Assembly (NCBI GenBank): GCA_017396925.1
Contig: JAFQKM010000036.1
Coordinates: forward strand, 1 to 37,691
Direction of reading: 5' to 3'
Length of the DNA: 37,691 nucleotides
Source: Clostridia bacterium
GTDB taxonomy: Bacteria; Bacillota; Clostridia; Oscillospirales; Butyricicoccaceae
Both the position numbers and the translations under genes were made by a program. Positions 22,384-31,413 of this stretch are shown piece by piece (the stretch's first letter is position 1; every line of letters starts with the position of its first letter). Under the pieces are notes generated by a model. That model was given only the letters and a program-made list of their open reading frames with translations. It ran no database searches and was not told the origin of the DNA.

Positions 22384-23181
22384 TTACTCCTTCAGATCGA
22401 CATTTTTGACATCGGTGATCAGCATATGACCGGGGGCATGGGTGATAACGAAGGGCGGCTTGACATTCATGACAACCGACTGCGGTGTGACGCCGCAGGG
22501 CCAGAAGACGGGAACTTCGCCCTCTTTGATCTCAACAGGGTCGCCGAACTCGGGATGATTGATGTCTTTGATGCCGATGACCGAAGGATCACCGATATGG
22601 ATGGGCGAGCCGTGGACTTTGGGCAGTGCAGCGGTAACGGTGACAGCCTTAACCACCTGATCGTGGGGGATCGGGCGCATGCTGACGACCATCTTGCCGC
22701 TGAACTTGCCGGCAGGAACGGTGTCGATATTGGTGATGTACATGGGAACATTGCAGTTCTGGGTAATGTGGCGGATCTCGATACCGGCATTGATCATCTC
22801 CGATTCAAAGGAGAAGCTGCAGCCAATGAGAAAACAGACCAGATCATCGCGCCAGAACTGGGAAACGTCGGTATATTCGCCGGTCAGTACACCATGTTCA
22901 TATACGCGGTATTTGGGCAGATCGGTGGCGATATCACATCCGGGGGCGATGAAGGGCAGATCGCGGCTGCCGACGTCCGAAACTTCGAGAATGGGACACG
23001 ACTTGGGATTGCGCTGGGTAAACAGCAGAAAATCATAGGCATCTTCCTTGGGCAGAATAACCAGGTTGGCCTGGGCGTAGCCGGCACACATGCCCGATGT
23101 GGGAGAAGTGATTTCGCCTTTGCGGATCAGTTCACGAACGTCACGGGGCGACATTTCTGCATATTTTTCATAATTGTTCAT
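22384..23181 (-). CDS. DUF1445 family putative hydro-lyase / D-glutamate cyclase-like protein
   Basis: The protein has 265 residues, typical for the family. Characteristic blocks are visible in order: SPTSGMCAGYAQANLVILP, FLLFTQRNPKSCPILEVSD, CFLIGCSFSFE, MRPI, IGDPSVIGIKDINHPEFGD, VFWPCGVTPQ and ITHAPGHMLITD. Bacterial members are annotated as putative hydro-lyases. The mammalian homologue DGLUCY has D-glutamate cyclase activity, converting D-glutamate to 5-oxo-D-proline, but activity of this bacterial protein is unproven. The ATG at 23181 follows a CCGGAGGTTTTATC ribosome site. It leads a two-gene operon with the tyrosine phosphatase. Confidence 0.85.
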   Translation of the reverse strand: MNNYEKYAEMSPRDVRELIRKGEITSPTSGMCAGYAQANLVILPKEDAYDFLLFTQRNPKSCPILEVSDVGSRDLPFIAPGCDIATDLPKYRVYEHGVLTGEYTDVSQFWRDDLVCFLIGCSFSFESEMINAGIEIRHITQNCNVPMYITNIDTVPAGKFSGKMVVSMRPIPHDQVVKAVTVTAALPKVHGSPIHIGDPSVIGIKDINHPEFGDPVEIKEGEVPVFWPCGVTPQSVVMNVKPPFVITHAPGHMLITDVKNVDLKE

Positions 23182-23244
23182 GATAAAACCTCCGGAAAAT
23201 GATAAAAGAGATTCGAGTTATTGCACTTTCAGTTGGGATAATTT

Positions 23245-23272
23245 ATAATAGAACTGCGTTTGGTTTATCCAA
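23245..23272 (-). promoter_or_regulatory. Possible promoter of the DUF1445-phosphatase operon
   Basis: On the minus strand: TTGGAT, 16 bases, TATTAT, about 65 bases before the DUF1445 start. It lies in the divergent gap 23182-23332 shared with the pyridoxamine kinase gene, for which I find no clear promoter. Confidence 0.4.
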
Positions 23273-23332
23273 CGAAGCGCTTTATCCTGTTATTATATAA
23301 AATAACACAAAAAGATGAGGTTTACAATCACT

Positions 23333-24169
23333 ATGCAAAAGAAAGTTGCTGCTGTACATGATATATCGGGTTTTGGCCGCTGTGCGCTGACCACAGCCCT
23401 GCCCATCCTTTCGGCCTGCGGTATCCACTGCTGTTCGGTTCCGTCGGCTGTTCTTTCGGCTCATACCGCTTTTAAGGGCGTTACCTTCCGTGATCTGACC
23501 GAAGACCTTGATGCCTTTATCCGCAACTGGGCCTCCATTGGCGTCCGTTTGGATGGCATCTATTCGGGCTATCTTGGATCGGAAAAGCAGATCGAGCAGG
23601 TCCTGCTGTTAAAGGAGCTCTGCGGCAAGGAGGGCTGCCGCCTGATCGTCGACCCAGTCATGGGCGATAACGGCAAGGCCTATGCCATTGTCGGCCACGA
23701 AGGCTTTATTACTGCTATCCGCGAGCTTTGTGCCAAGGCAGATGTTGTCACCCCGAATCTTACCGAATGTGCCCTGCTGCTCGGTATGGAGCCCAATGCT
23801 TATACCGATTCTGTGGAGGCTGCGGAAGATTATATGCGCAGGCTGGCTGCCCGCGGTCCCAGCCAGATCGTTGTTACCGGTCTGACCAAGGATGGTCAGG
23901 TCGGCGCCGGTTATTATGACAAGAACACCGATGAAGTCGGATTTATCTTCCACGAGCACATTCCTGTCTATTATCCCGGCACGGGCGATCTTTTTACTTC
24001 GGTTCTGACTGCACGTCTGTTTGCCGATCAGCCTTATTCACTGCATGATGCTGTCGAGAGCGCAGCTCTCTTTGTTATGGAATGTGCCAAGTATACCAAC
24101 GCCCAGGGAAGCCCCACCATTGAAGGCGTGCAGTTTGAAAAGCAGCTGTATCGTCTGATTCAGGAGTAA
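23333..24169 (+). CDS. Pyridoxamine/pyridoxal kinase (PdxY/PdxK family)
   Basis: I start at ATG 23333 (MQKKVAAVHDISGFG) because GATGAGG lies upstream of it; the ATG at 23315 is part of that ribosome site and has none itself. The 278-residue ribokinase-fold enzyme phosphorylates B6 vitamers with ATP, salvaging pyridoxal 5'-phosphate. Visible motifs are HDISGFGRCALTTALPIL at the N-terminus, GYLGSEKQ, VDPVMGDNGKAY, TPNLTECALLLG and the anion-hole and catalytic base GTGDLFTSVL. The Cys- and Gly-rich N-terminus is typical of the clostridial branch. radC starts 4 bases after the stop. PLP supply serves enzymes such as the class-V aminotransferase at the left end, but no regulatory link is visible. 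Confidence 0.9.
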   Translation: MQKKVAAVHDISGFGRCALTTALPILSACGIHCCSVPSAVLSAHTAFKGVTFRDLTEDLDAFIRNWASIGVRLDGIYSGYLGSEKQIEQVLLLKELCGKEGCRLIVDPVMGDNGKAYAIVGHEGFITAIRELCAKADVVTPNLTECALLLGMEPNAYTDSVEAAEDYMRRLAARGPSQIVVTGLTKDGQVGAGYYDKNTDEVGFIFHEHIPVYYPGTGDLFTSVLTARLFADQPYSLHDAVESAALFVMECAKYTNAQGSPTIEGVQFEKQLYRLIQE

Positions 24170-24173
24170 TCAT

Positions 24174-24851
24174 ATGGCAGTACATGATGGACATCGCAAA
24201 CGGATGCTGTCGAAGTTTCTGGAGCACGGAATCGATACTCTGCATTCCCATGAGATGCTTGAGATACTGCTCTATTATGCTATTCCGCGGCGTGATACCA
24301 ATCCGATCGGGCATGCGCTGATCGAGAACTTCGGATCGCTGCGTGCTGTTTTTGATGCGCCTTATGAGGAATTGCTCAAGGTCGATGGCGTCGGTCCCAG
24401 CGCAGCTACACTGATCAAAATGATCCCGCAGATGGCGCGCGCCTATTACAGCGATGTGGGAGAGAATTATATCATTGATTCCAGCCAAGCGGCCGGTAAA
24501 TATCTGATGCCCAAGTATGTCGGCCACACCAACGAAATGGTCATGGTGGTCTGCCTGGACAATAAAAACAAAGTTATCGCCTGTGTGAAAGCGGCGGAAG
24601 GCGTCGTCAATTCCACCGATTTCAGCAAGCGCCGTATTGCCGAGATCGCTATGAAATACAATGCGGCCTCTATTATCATTTCTCACAATCATCCCGGCGG
24701 CGTCGCTCTGCCGTCCCGTGACGATATTGAAAGTACGCGCCGTATTCTTCATTTTCTGAGAGAGATGAACATACCGCTGCTCGATCATATCGTGGTTGCA
24801 GATAAAGATTATGTCTCGATGGCCGAGAGCCATTTGCTGACCGATTATTGA
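24174..24851 (+). CDS. radC: RadC-family JAB/MPN domain protein
   Basis: The 225-residue protein has an N-terminal helix-hairpin-helix-like part (residues 20-90, with LLKVDGVGPSAATLI) and a C-terminal JAB domain. The metal site of the JAMM type is complete: Glu121, then His171-N-His173-P-GG, then Asp184. RadC was named for a DNA repair phenotype that has since been questioned. The domain resembles deubiquitinase-type metalloproteases and its true role is unsettled. The stop codon overlaps a spacer before a strong terminator, and the downstream uvrB has its own promoter, so radC is not part of the uvr operon despite the repair theme. Confidence 0.92.
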   Translation: MAVHDGHRKRMLSKFLEHGIDTLHSHEMLEILLYYAIPRRDTNPIGHALIENFGSLRAVFDAPYEELLKVDGVGPSAATLIKMIPQMARAYYSDVGENYIIDSSQAAGKYLMPKYVGHTNEMVMVVCLDNKNKVIACVKAAEGVVNSTDFSKRRIAEIAMKYNAASIIISHNHPGGVALPSRDDIESTRRILHFLREMNIPLLDHIVVADKDYVSMAESHLLTDY

Positions 24852-24867
24852 CATTTAAAAGAGAATT

Positions 24868-24908
24868 GCCCCACGGAAGTTTGTATTTCCGTGGGGCTTT
24901 CTTTTTTT
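24868..24908 (+). terminator. Intrinsic terminator after radC
   Basis: A perfect eleven-base stem GCCCCACGGAA/TTCCGTGGGGC with an eight-base loop is followed by TTTCTTTTTTT. Confidence 0.95.
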
Positions 24909-24926
24909 AAAGTACATGAAGAAAAA

Positions 24927-24940
24927 CGAACATACATTTG
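24927..24940. promoter_or_regulatory. Weak SOS-box-like sequence upstream of uvrB
   Basis: CGAACATACATTTG resembles the Gram-positive LexA box (CGAAC-N4-GTTCG) in the left half-site only; the right half departs at two positions. It lies about ten bases upstream of the -35 box. This is a low-confidence call. Confidence 0.2.
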
Positions 24941-24949
24941 GAAATTGGC

Positions 24950-24978
24950 TGTACATTTAAAAAGTTGGGTGGTATAAT
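24950..24978 (+). promoter_or_regulatory. uvrB promoter with extended -10
   Basis: TGTACA, 17 bases, TATAAT, with a TG one base before the -10 box (extended -10), about 38 bases before the uvrB start. Confidence 0.65.
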
Positions 24979-25016
24979 AAGCATCAGAAGAAACCTGTAT
25001 CGAAAGGAGAGATCCG

Positions 25017-27011
25017 ATGGGAGAGTTCAAGCTTTATGCCCCCTATAAGCCGGCCGGCGGTCAGCCGGAAGCCATCGAGGCTCTGGTTAAGGGCGTGGAA
25101 GTCGGCCTGCAGGAACAGACCCTGCTGGGCGTTACCGGTTCGGGCAAAACCTTCGTCATGGCCAATATCATTGCCCAGGCCAAACGGCCCACATTGGTCC
25201 TGACCCACAACAAGACACTGGCGGCGCAGCTCTGTTCCGAGTTCCGTGAGTTTTTCCCCGAGAACGCCGTCGAGTTTTTTGTTTCCTACTACGATTACTA
25301 TCAGCCTGAAGCCTATATCGCTTCAACCGATACCTTCATTGAAAAGGATTCCGATGTCAATGCCGAGCTGGAGCGTCTGCGTCATTCGGCCACATCGGCG
25401 CTTTTTGAGCGCCGCGATGTCATCATTGTTGCATCGGTATCCAGCATTTATTCGCTGGGCGACCCCATCGACTATGCCAGCATGGTCATTTCGCTGCGTG
25501 TCGGTCAGCAGAGAGAGCGTGATGACGTTTGCCGTAAGCTGGTCGAGATCCAGTACGAGCGCAATGACATCAATTTTGAGCGCAACCGTTTCCGCGTCCG
25601 CGGTGACACCATCGAAGTTCGCCCGGTCTATACCGATGATTATGCCATCCGCATCGAGTTTTTCGGCGATGAGATCGACCGTATTTCCGAGATCAATCCC
25701 TTAACGGGCACTGTTAACCGTTATGTCAATCATGTGGCTATCTATCCGGCCTCCCATTATGTCACACCCAAGGACAAGATGGAAGAAGCCCTCAACGAGA
25801 TCGATCGTGAGATGGAAGAGCGTGTCAAATGGTTTGAAGACAACAATAAACTGATCGAGGCGCAGCGTATCCGCCAGCGCACGACCTATGATATGGAAAT
25901 GATGCGCGAGATCGGATTCTGCAGCGGTATTGAAAACTATTCCCGCGTGCTGTCAGGCCGTGCACCGGGCAGTGCGCCGTATACGCTGATGGATTATTTC
26001 CCCAAGGACTATCTGCTTTTTGTCGATGAGTCTCATGTTATGCTGCCACAGGTGCGCGCCATGTTCCATGGCGACCGCGCCCGTAAGGAGCAGCTGATCG
26101 AATACGGCTTCCGCCTGCCTTCGGCATTGGATAACCGACCGCTCAGTTTCGACGAGTTTGAAAAGCGTATCAATCAGGTCATTTATGTCAGTGCCACACC
26201 GGCCGAATACGAGACCACCCGTTCGGGTCAGATCGTCGAGCAGATCATTCGTCCCACCGGTTTGCTGGATCCCGAGATCGAGGTTCGCCCGGTTGAAGGA
26301 CAGATCGATGATCTGATTGCCGAGATCAAGGCCAGGGAAGAGAAGAACCAGCGCGTTCTGGTCACGACCATGACCAAGCGTATGGCCGAGGAACTGACCG
26401 ACTATCTGGCTGAAAGCGACATTAAGGTCCGTTATATGCACCACGATATCGACACCATCGAGCGTATGCAGCTGATCCGGGATCTCCGTCTGGGCGAGTT
26501 TCAGGTGCTGGTCGGCATCAATCTGCTGCGAGAAGGTCTTGACCTGCCCGAAGTTTCGCTGGTTGCCATTCTGGATGCCGACAAGGAAGGCTTCCTGCGC
26601 AGCAAAACCTCGCTGATCCAGACCATCGGTCGTGCCGCCCGAAATGCCGACGGTAAGGTTATTATGTATGGTGACATCATCACACCTTCGATGGAGTATG
26701 CCATCGAAGAAACCAAACGCAGACGCAAGATCCAGGATGACTTCAATAAAGCCAACGGCATTGTACCCAAGACGGTCTTTAAGAGTGTCCGCGATATCAT
26801 CGAGATTTCGCAGGACGGTTCCAAGGTGCCGGAAGCCAGTGCCCGCAAGCTGACCCGTGCCGCCAAGGAGGCCGAGATCCAGAAGCTGGAAAAGACCATG
26901 AAGGAAGCGGCCAAGATGCTGGAGTTCGAATATGCCGCCGTTCTGCGTGACCAGATAAAGGCCATGCGCCAGGAACTGGCCAAAGAAGACCAGAAAAAGA
27001 GGAAAAAATAA
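25017..27011 (+). CDS. uvrB: Excinuclease ABC subunit B
   Basis: UvrB is the damage-verifying helicase-like subunit of nucleotide excision repair. The product has 664 residues, normal for the family, and starts at ATG 25017 behind GAAAGGAGAG. Walker A is GVTGSGKT (38-45), the strand-separating hairpin begins around SYYDYYQPEAYI, the DESH box (FVDESHVMLPQ) is present, and helicase motifs V and VI appear as GINLLREGLDLPEVSLVAILDADKEG and QTIGRAARN. The C-terminal UVR motif that binds UvrC is seen in KTMKEAAKMLEFEYAAVLRDQI. uvrA follows after three bases, so the two are co-transcribed; uvrC is not in the window. Confidence 0.98.
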   Translation: MGEFKLYAPYKPAGGQPEAIEALVKGVEVGLQEQTLLGVTGSGKTFVMANIIAQAKRPTLVLTHNKTLAAQLCSEFREFFPENAVEFFVSYYDYYQPEAYIASTDTFIEKDSDVNAELERLRHSATSALFERRDVIIVASVSSIYSLGDPIDYASMVISLRVGQQRERDDVCRKLVEIQYERNDINFERNRFRVRGDTIEVRPVYTDDYAIRIEFFGDEIDRISEINPLTGTVNRYVNHVAIYPASHYVTPKDKMEEALNEIDREMEERVKWFEDNNKLIEAQRIRQRTTYDMEMMREIGFCSGIENYSRVLSGRAPGSAPYTLMDYFPKDYLLFVDESHVMLPQVRAMFHGDRARKEQLIEYGFRLPSALDNRPLSFDEFEKRINQVIYVSATPAEYETTRSGQIVEQIIRPTGLLDPEIEVRPVEGQIDDLIAEIKAREEKNQRVLVTTMTKRMAEELTDYLAESDIKVRYMHHDIDTIERMQLIRDLRLGEFQVLVGINLLREGLDLPEVSLVAILDADKEGFLRSKTSLIQTIGRAARNADGKVIMYGDIITPSMEYAIEETKRRRKIQDDFNKANGIVPKTVFKSVRDIIEISQDGSKVPEASARKLTRAAKEAEIQKLEKTMKEAAKMLEFEYAAVLRDQIKAMRQELAKEDQKKRKK

Positions 27012-27014
27012 ACT

Positions 27015-29846
27015 ATGCGTGACAGTATTTTGATCAAAGGTGCCCGCGTCCATAACCTGAAAAATATCGATGTCGAGATCAAGCGTGACACGCTGACCGT
27101 TGTCACCGGTATTTCGGGTTCCGGTAAAAGCTCGCTGGCGTTTGATACCATTTATGCCGAAGGTCAGCGCCGCTATGTCGAGTCGCTGTCTTCCTATGCC
27201 CGTCAGTTTCTGGGGCAGATGGAAAAGCCCGATGTCGATTCGATCGACGGCCTGTCGCCGGCCATTGCCATTGACCAGAAGACGACTTCCAAAAACCCCC
27301 GCTCAACGGTCGGTACCGTAACCGAGATCTATGACTATCTTCGTCTGTTGTGGGCCCGCATCGGCATCCCGCATTGCCCCAAATGCGGAAAAGAGATCCG
27401 TCAGCAGAGCATCGACCAGATCATCGATCAGCTGATGAGCTATCCCGAAGGCACCCGTATGCAGATCCTGGCGCCGGTCATTCGTGCCCGTAAGGGTGAA
27501 TATCAGAAGATTTTCGAAGATGCCCGTAAGAGCGGCTATGTTCGTGCTCGCGTCGACGGCAGCCTGTATGATCTCAGCGAGACCATCAAGCTGGAAAAGA
27601 ACAAAAAGCACAACATCGAGATCGTTGTCGACCGTATCGTCATCAAGCCGGAGATCCGCAGCCGCCTGACCGGCTCGGTCGAGACGGCTGCCAATCTGGC
27701 AGGCGGCCTTGTCATTGCCGATATGATGGACAAGGGCGAGGTGCTTTTCTCGCAGAATTATGCCTGTGACGATTGCGGCATCTCTATTGAAGAACTGACC
27801 CCCCGTGCCTTTTCGTTTAATAATCCCTATGGCGCCTGCCCGACCTGTTCGGGTCTTGGCATGCGTCTGGAGATCGATCCCGATCTCATTTTCCCCAATA
27901 AGAACCTGTCCATCAATCAGGGCGGTATCAAGGCTGCCGGTTATCAGACCATGGATGAAAACAGCATCGCCCGTATGTATTTCGATGCCCTGAGCAAGAA
28001 ATACGAGCTGGATCTCGATAAGCCCATCAAGGATCTGCCCAAAGAAACCATTGATATGCTGCTTTACGGCAACGGCGGCGAGAAACTGGAGCTTTACTGG
28101 AAGCGTCCCGGCGGAGGCGGCGGTACCTATTATCATGCCTACGAAGGCGTTGTCAACAACATGAAGCGCCGTTACGCCGAGACCAACAGCGAATCGGTCA
28201 AGGAAGAAATCGAAGAATGCATGAGCCAGATCCCCTGCAAAGACTGTAAGGGCCGCCGACTCAATCCTGCCGCACTGGCCGTTACGGTCGGTGGGATCGA
28301 TATCATCAAGTTTACCGAGAAGTCGGTTACAGAGGCGCTGGCCTTTATCGATCTGCTGGAACTCAACGAGAAAGAGCATATGATCGCCGATCGTATCCTC
28401 AAGGAGATCCGCGAGCGTCTGGGCTTCCTGAACAGCGTTGGCCTGGAATATCTGACATTGGCCCGCAGCTCGGGCACTCTTTCGGGCGGCGAGAGCCAGC
28501 GTATCCGTCTGGCCACACAGATTGGCTCCTATCTGATGGGCGTTCTGTATATCCTCGACGAGCCTTCCATCGGCCTGCATCAGCGCGACAATGAAAAACT
28601 GCTGGCCTCCCTTAAGCGCCTGCGCGACCTGGGCAATACGCTGATCGTTGTTGAGCACGATGAAGATACCATGCTGGCCGCCGATCATATTATCGATATC
28701 GGTCCCGGCGCCGGTATTCACGGCGGCAAGGTCATTGCCACCGGTACGGCACAGGAGATCATGAAGAATCCCAATTCGCTCACCGGTCAGTATCTGAGCG
28801 GCGCCAAGCGCATTCCGGTACCTTCGGAGCGACGTCCGGGCAATGGCAATTATCTGGTTGTTAAGGGCGCCAAAGAAAATAACCTTAAAAACATCGATGT
28901 CAAGATCCCGCTTGGCAAGCTGACCTGTGTTACCGGCGTTTCGGGCTCGGGTAAGAGCTCGCTGGTCAACGAGATCATCTATAAACGGTTGGCCGCCGAT
29001 CTCAACGGCGCCCGTATCCGATCGGGTAAGCATAAGGATATGCTGGGCCTTGAGCACCTCGACAAGGTCATCAATATCGATCAGTCGCCCATCGGCCGTA
29101 CGCCGCGTTCCAATCCGGCTACCTATACCGGTGTCTTTGGTGATATACGTGATCTGTTTGCCAAGACTCAGGATGCAAAGGCGAGGGGATACAGCCCCGG
29201 CCGATTCTCCTTTAATGTTCGCGGCGGCCGCTGTGAGGCCTGTGCCGGCGACGGCCTGCTGAAGATCGAAATGCACTTCCTGCCCGATATTTATGTGCCC
29301 TGTGATGTCTGTAAAGGCAAGAAATACAACCGTGAGACGCTGGAAGTCAAATATAAGGGCAAGAGCATCAGCGACGTATTGGAAATGACCGTAGAAGAAG
29401 CGCTGACATTCTTTGAAAATGTCCCCAAGATCCGTCGAAAGCTGCAGACCCTTTATGATGTTGGCCTGTCCTATGTCAAGCTTGGTCAGTCATCGACCAC
29501 ATTGTCGGGCGGCGAAGCCCAGCGCGTTAAGCTGGCAACCGAACTTTCAAGAAGAGCTACCGGCCGTACGGTCTATATCCTCGATGAACCGACCACCGGT
29601 CTCCACGCTGCCGATGTACACAAGCTGATCGAGGTTCTGGATACACTGGCCGATGAAGGCAATACCGTTATTGTTATCGAGCACAATCTGGATGTCATCA
29701 AGGTTGCCGACCATATCATCGACCTTGGTCCCGAGGGCGGCAATCGCGGCGGCACCATTCTGGCGCAGGGAACACCCGAGCAGGTGGCACAGGATCCCAA
29801 CTCCTATACCGGTATGTATCTGAAGAAGCTGCTGGACAGAAAATAA
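27015..29846 (+). CDS. uvrA: Excinuclease ABC subunit A
   Basis: The 943-residue UvrA is a dimeric ABC ATPase that finds bulky DNA damage and loads UvrB. Both nucleotide-binding sites are intact: GISGSGKSS near residue 31 and GVSGSGKSS near residue 638, with signature motifs LSGGESQRIRLA and LSGGEAQRVKLA and the paired ILDEP Walker B strands. Zinc-binding cysteines appear in CDDCGISIEE with CPTCSGLG, and in CEACAGDG with CDVCKGKKYN. It starts three bases after uvrB. Intrinsic terminator follows. Nothing unusual is seen. Confidence 0.98.
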   Translation: MRDSILIKGARVHNLKNIDVEIKRDTLTVVTGISGSGKSSLAFDTIYAEGQRRYVESLSSYARQFLGQMEKPDVDSIDGLSPAIAIDQKTTSKNPRSTVGTVTEIYDYLRLLWARIGIPHCPKCGKEIRQQSIDQIIDQLMSYPEGTRMQILAPVIRARKGEYQKIFEDARKSGYVRARVDGSLYDLSETIKLEKNKKHNIEIVVDRIVIKPEIRSRLTGSVETAANLAGGLVIADMMDKGEVLFSQNYACDDCGISIEELTPRAFSFNNPYGACPTCSGLGMRLEIDPDLIFPNKNLSINQGGIKAAGYQTMDENSIARMYFDALSKKYELDLDKPIKDLPKETIDMLLYGNGGEKLELYWKRPGGGGGTYYHAYEGVVNNMKRRYAETNSESVKEEIEECMSQIPCKDCKGRRLNPAALAVTVGGIDIIKFTEKSVTEALAFIDLLELNEKEHMIADRILKEIRERLGFLNSVGLEYLTLARSSGTLSGGESQRIRLATQIGSYLMGVLYILDEPSIGLHQRDNEKLLASLKRLRDLGNTLIVVEHDEDTMLAADHIIDIGPGAGIHGGKVIATGTAQEIMKNPNSLTGQYLSGAKRIPVPSERRPGNGNYLVVKGAKENNLKNIDVKIPLGKLTCVTGVSGSGKSSLVNEIIYKRLAADLNGARIRSGKHKDMLGLEHLDKVINIDQSPIGRTPRSNPATYTGVFGDIRDLFAKTQDAKARGYSPGRFSFNVRGGRCEACAGDGLLKIEMHFLPDIYVPCDVCKGKKYNRETLEVKYKGKSISDVLEMTVEEALTFFENVPKIRRKLQTLYDVGLSYVKLGQSSTTLSGGEAQRVKLATELSRRATGRTVYILDEPTTGLHAADVHKLIEVLDTLADEGNTVIVIEHNLDVIKVADHIIDLGPEGGNRGGTILAQGTPEQVAQDPNSYTGMYLKKLLDRK

Positions 29847-29857
29847 GCAAACCTATC

Positions 29858-29888
29858 AAAAGGCTGCCTCCTGTGGGGCAGCCTTTTT
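29858..29888 (+). terminator. Intrinsic terminator after uvrA
   Basis: The stem AGGCTGCC/GGCAGCCT has an eight-base loop and a five-T run. Confidence 0.92.
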
Positions 29889-29957
29889 CATTTGAAAGCA
29901 GGGGAGAACCAAGGCCGGTCATTTATGTAAAACTTCCATGAAAGACAGAGATATACC

Positions 29958-29986
29958 TTGCAAAATCGACTGTAATAGTTTAAAAT
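29958..29986 (+). promoter_or_regulatory. Promoter of the pyrH-frr-uppS-...-polC operon
   Basis: TTGCAA, 17 bases, TAAAAT, about 45 bases before the pyrH start and after the uvrA terminator. It is the only convincing promoter I see for the eight-gene run to its right. Confidence 0.65.
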
Positions 29987-30031
29987 AGTACCAATGAATG
30001 CATAAATAATATACGTTGGGAGATAGAGATT

Positions 30032-30748
30032 ATGAACAGTCCTAAGTATAAGCGTGTTCTGCTTAAGGTCAGCGGCGAAGCTTTGGCCGGTGAACAGAAG
30101 AGAGGCCTGAACTTTGATATTCTCGATGCCGTTGCAAAGGGCGTCAAGGAATGCGTCGACATGGGTGTCGAGATCGGCATCGTCGTTGGCGGCGGCAATT
30201 TCTGGAGAGGTCAGAAGGATGGCGCCGAGCATATGGAACGTACCCGTGCCGACCATATGGGCATGCTGGCCACCACCATCAACGCTCTGGCTCTGGCCGA
30301 TGTTATGGAAAAGAACGGCCTTGATGTTCGTGTACAGACCGGTATTGATATGGCCAAGATTGCCGAGCCTTATATCCGTCTGAAGGCTATCCGCCATCTG
30401 GAAAAGGGCCGTGTTGTCATCTTCGGCTGCGGCACAGGCAACCCCTTCTTCTCGACCGATACTGCTGCTGCACTGCGTGCAGCCGAGATTTCGGCAGACG
30501 CTATTCTGCTGGCGAAGAATATCGACGGTGTCTATGATTCCGATCCCCGCACCAACCCCGAGGCCAAGAAGTTCGATCATATCAGCTACAAGGAAGTTCT
30601 GTCCCGCGGTCTGGCCGTTATGGACACAACTGCCACAGCTCTGGCTATGGACAATAACAAGCCTGTTCTGGTCTTTGCCATTTCCGATCCCAAGAACATC
30701 AAGCGCGTTCTGATGGGTGAGAATATCGGCACAGTCGTCGAGGCTTAA
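30032..30748 (+). CDS. pyrH: UMP kinase
   Basis: The 238-residue amino-acid-kinase-fold enzyme phosphorylates UMP to UDP with ATP in pyrimidine nucleotide synthesis. Conserved segments are KVSGEALAGE at the N-terminus, VVGGGNFWRGQ, RADHMGMLATTINALAL, GTGNPFFSTDTAAALRAAE and KNIDGVYDSDPR. Length is typical. The ATG follows TTGGGAGATAGAGATT. frr begins 35 bases after the stop and the two genes are a standard pair in Bacillota, though rpsB and tsf, which usually precede them, are not here; uvrA is the upstream neighbour instead. Confidence 0.98.
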   Translation: MNSPKYKRVLLKVSGEALAGEQKRGLNFDILDAVAKGVKECVDMGVEIGIVVGGGNFWRGQKDGAEHMERTRADHMGMLATTINALALADVMEKNGLDVRVQTGIDMAKIAEPYIRLKAIRHLEKGRVVIFGCGTGNPFFSTDTAAALRAAEISADAILLAKNIDGVYDSDPRTNPEAKKFDHISYKEVLSRGLAVMDTTATALAMDNNKPVLVFAISDPKNIKRVLMGENIGTVVEA

Positions 30749-30783
30749 AATAATATTACATAAAATTGGGAGGATTATCCATT

Positions 30784-31338
30784 ATGCATAAGGAATGTGA
30801 AGTTTATACAAGTAAGATGGGCAAGACCATCGATGTTCTGAAGAGCGATTTCGCTACAGTTCGCGCCGGCCGCGCCAACCCCGGTGTTCTCGATAAGCTG
30901 ACTGTCGAGCACTACGGTTCCGCCATGCCCATCAACCAGCTGGCATCCATCAGTGTTCCTGAACCCAGAATGCTGGCTATCCAGCCCTGGGACAAGAGCG
31001 CACTGAAGGCCATCGAGAAGGCAATCATGGCTTCCGATCTGGGCATCAACCCCCAGAACGACGGCAGCGTTATCCGCCTGATCTTCCCCCAGCTGACGGA
31101 GGAACGCAGAAAGGACCTGACAAAGCAGGTTAAGAAGATGGGTGAGGACGCCAAGGTTGCTATCCGTAATATCCGCCGTGATGCTGTTGATACTTTCAAG
31201 AAGCAGCAGAAGAAGAGCGAGATCACAGAGGACGATCTGAAGGTCCTCGAGAAGGAAATCCAGGACGCTACCGATAAGTACTGCAAGGAGATCGACACCG
31301 AAACCTCCAAGAAGGAAAAGGAGCTCATGGAGCTTTAA
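30784..31338 (+). CDS. frr: Ribosome recycling factor
   Basis: I use ATG 30784 (MHKECEVYTSKMGK), preceded by TTGGGAGGATT; an in-frame ATG at 30766 would lie upstream of that ribosome site. The 184-residue product has the usual length. With EF-G it splits post-termination ribosomes. The family pattern is clear: FATVRAGRANPGVLDKL, YGSAMPINQLASISVPEPRML, then IRLIFPQLTEERRKDLTKQVKKMGEDAKVAIRNIRRDA (written here in two family blocks split at the TEE turn) and the final helix. Codon use is strongly biased, as in guaB and pyrH. A strong hairpin without a U-tract separates it from uppS. Confidence 0.97.
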   Translation: MHKECEVYTSKMGKTIDVLKSDFATVRAGRANPGVLDKLTVEHYGSAMPINQLASISVPEPRMLAIQPWDKSALKAIEKAIMASDLGINPQNDGSVIRLIFPQLTEERRKDLTKQVKKMGEDAKVAIRNIRRDAVDTFKKQQKKSEITEDDLKVLEKEIQDATDKYCKEIDTETSKKEKELMEL

Positions 31339-31359
31339 TCCAAAAGAGCAAATGTTTAG

Positions 31360-31395
31360 ATATGAGGCGGTGCCGTTCTGTGCGCCGCCTCATAT
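31360..31395 (+). other. Intercistronic hairpin between frr and uppS
   Basis: ATATGAGGCGG pairs with CCGCCTCATAT, and three further pairs can extend the stem inward to a loop of eight bases. No T-run follows, so it is not a normal terminator. It lies about 19 bases before the uppS start and could be an mRNA stability or processing element. Confidence 0.6.
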
Positions 31396-31413
31396 GCAGT
31401 CATAGGAGAAATA

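Noticed and set aside
27303..29276. A 657-codon minus-strand open frame inside uvrA (similar long frames lie opposite the RACE gene, guaB, dxr and rseP)
   Set aside because: These mirror well-conserved genes. They lack ribosome sites and give Asn/Gly/Asp-rich products typical of antisense readings in this codon usage.
31360..31395. Calling the frr-uppS hairpin an intrinsic terminator
   Set aside because: No T-run follows the stem, and the downstream genes need transcription from the same promoter as far as I can see.
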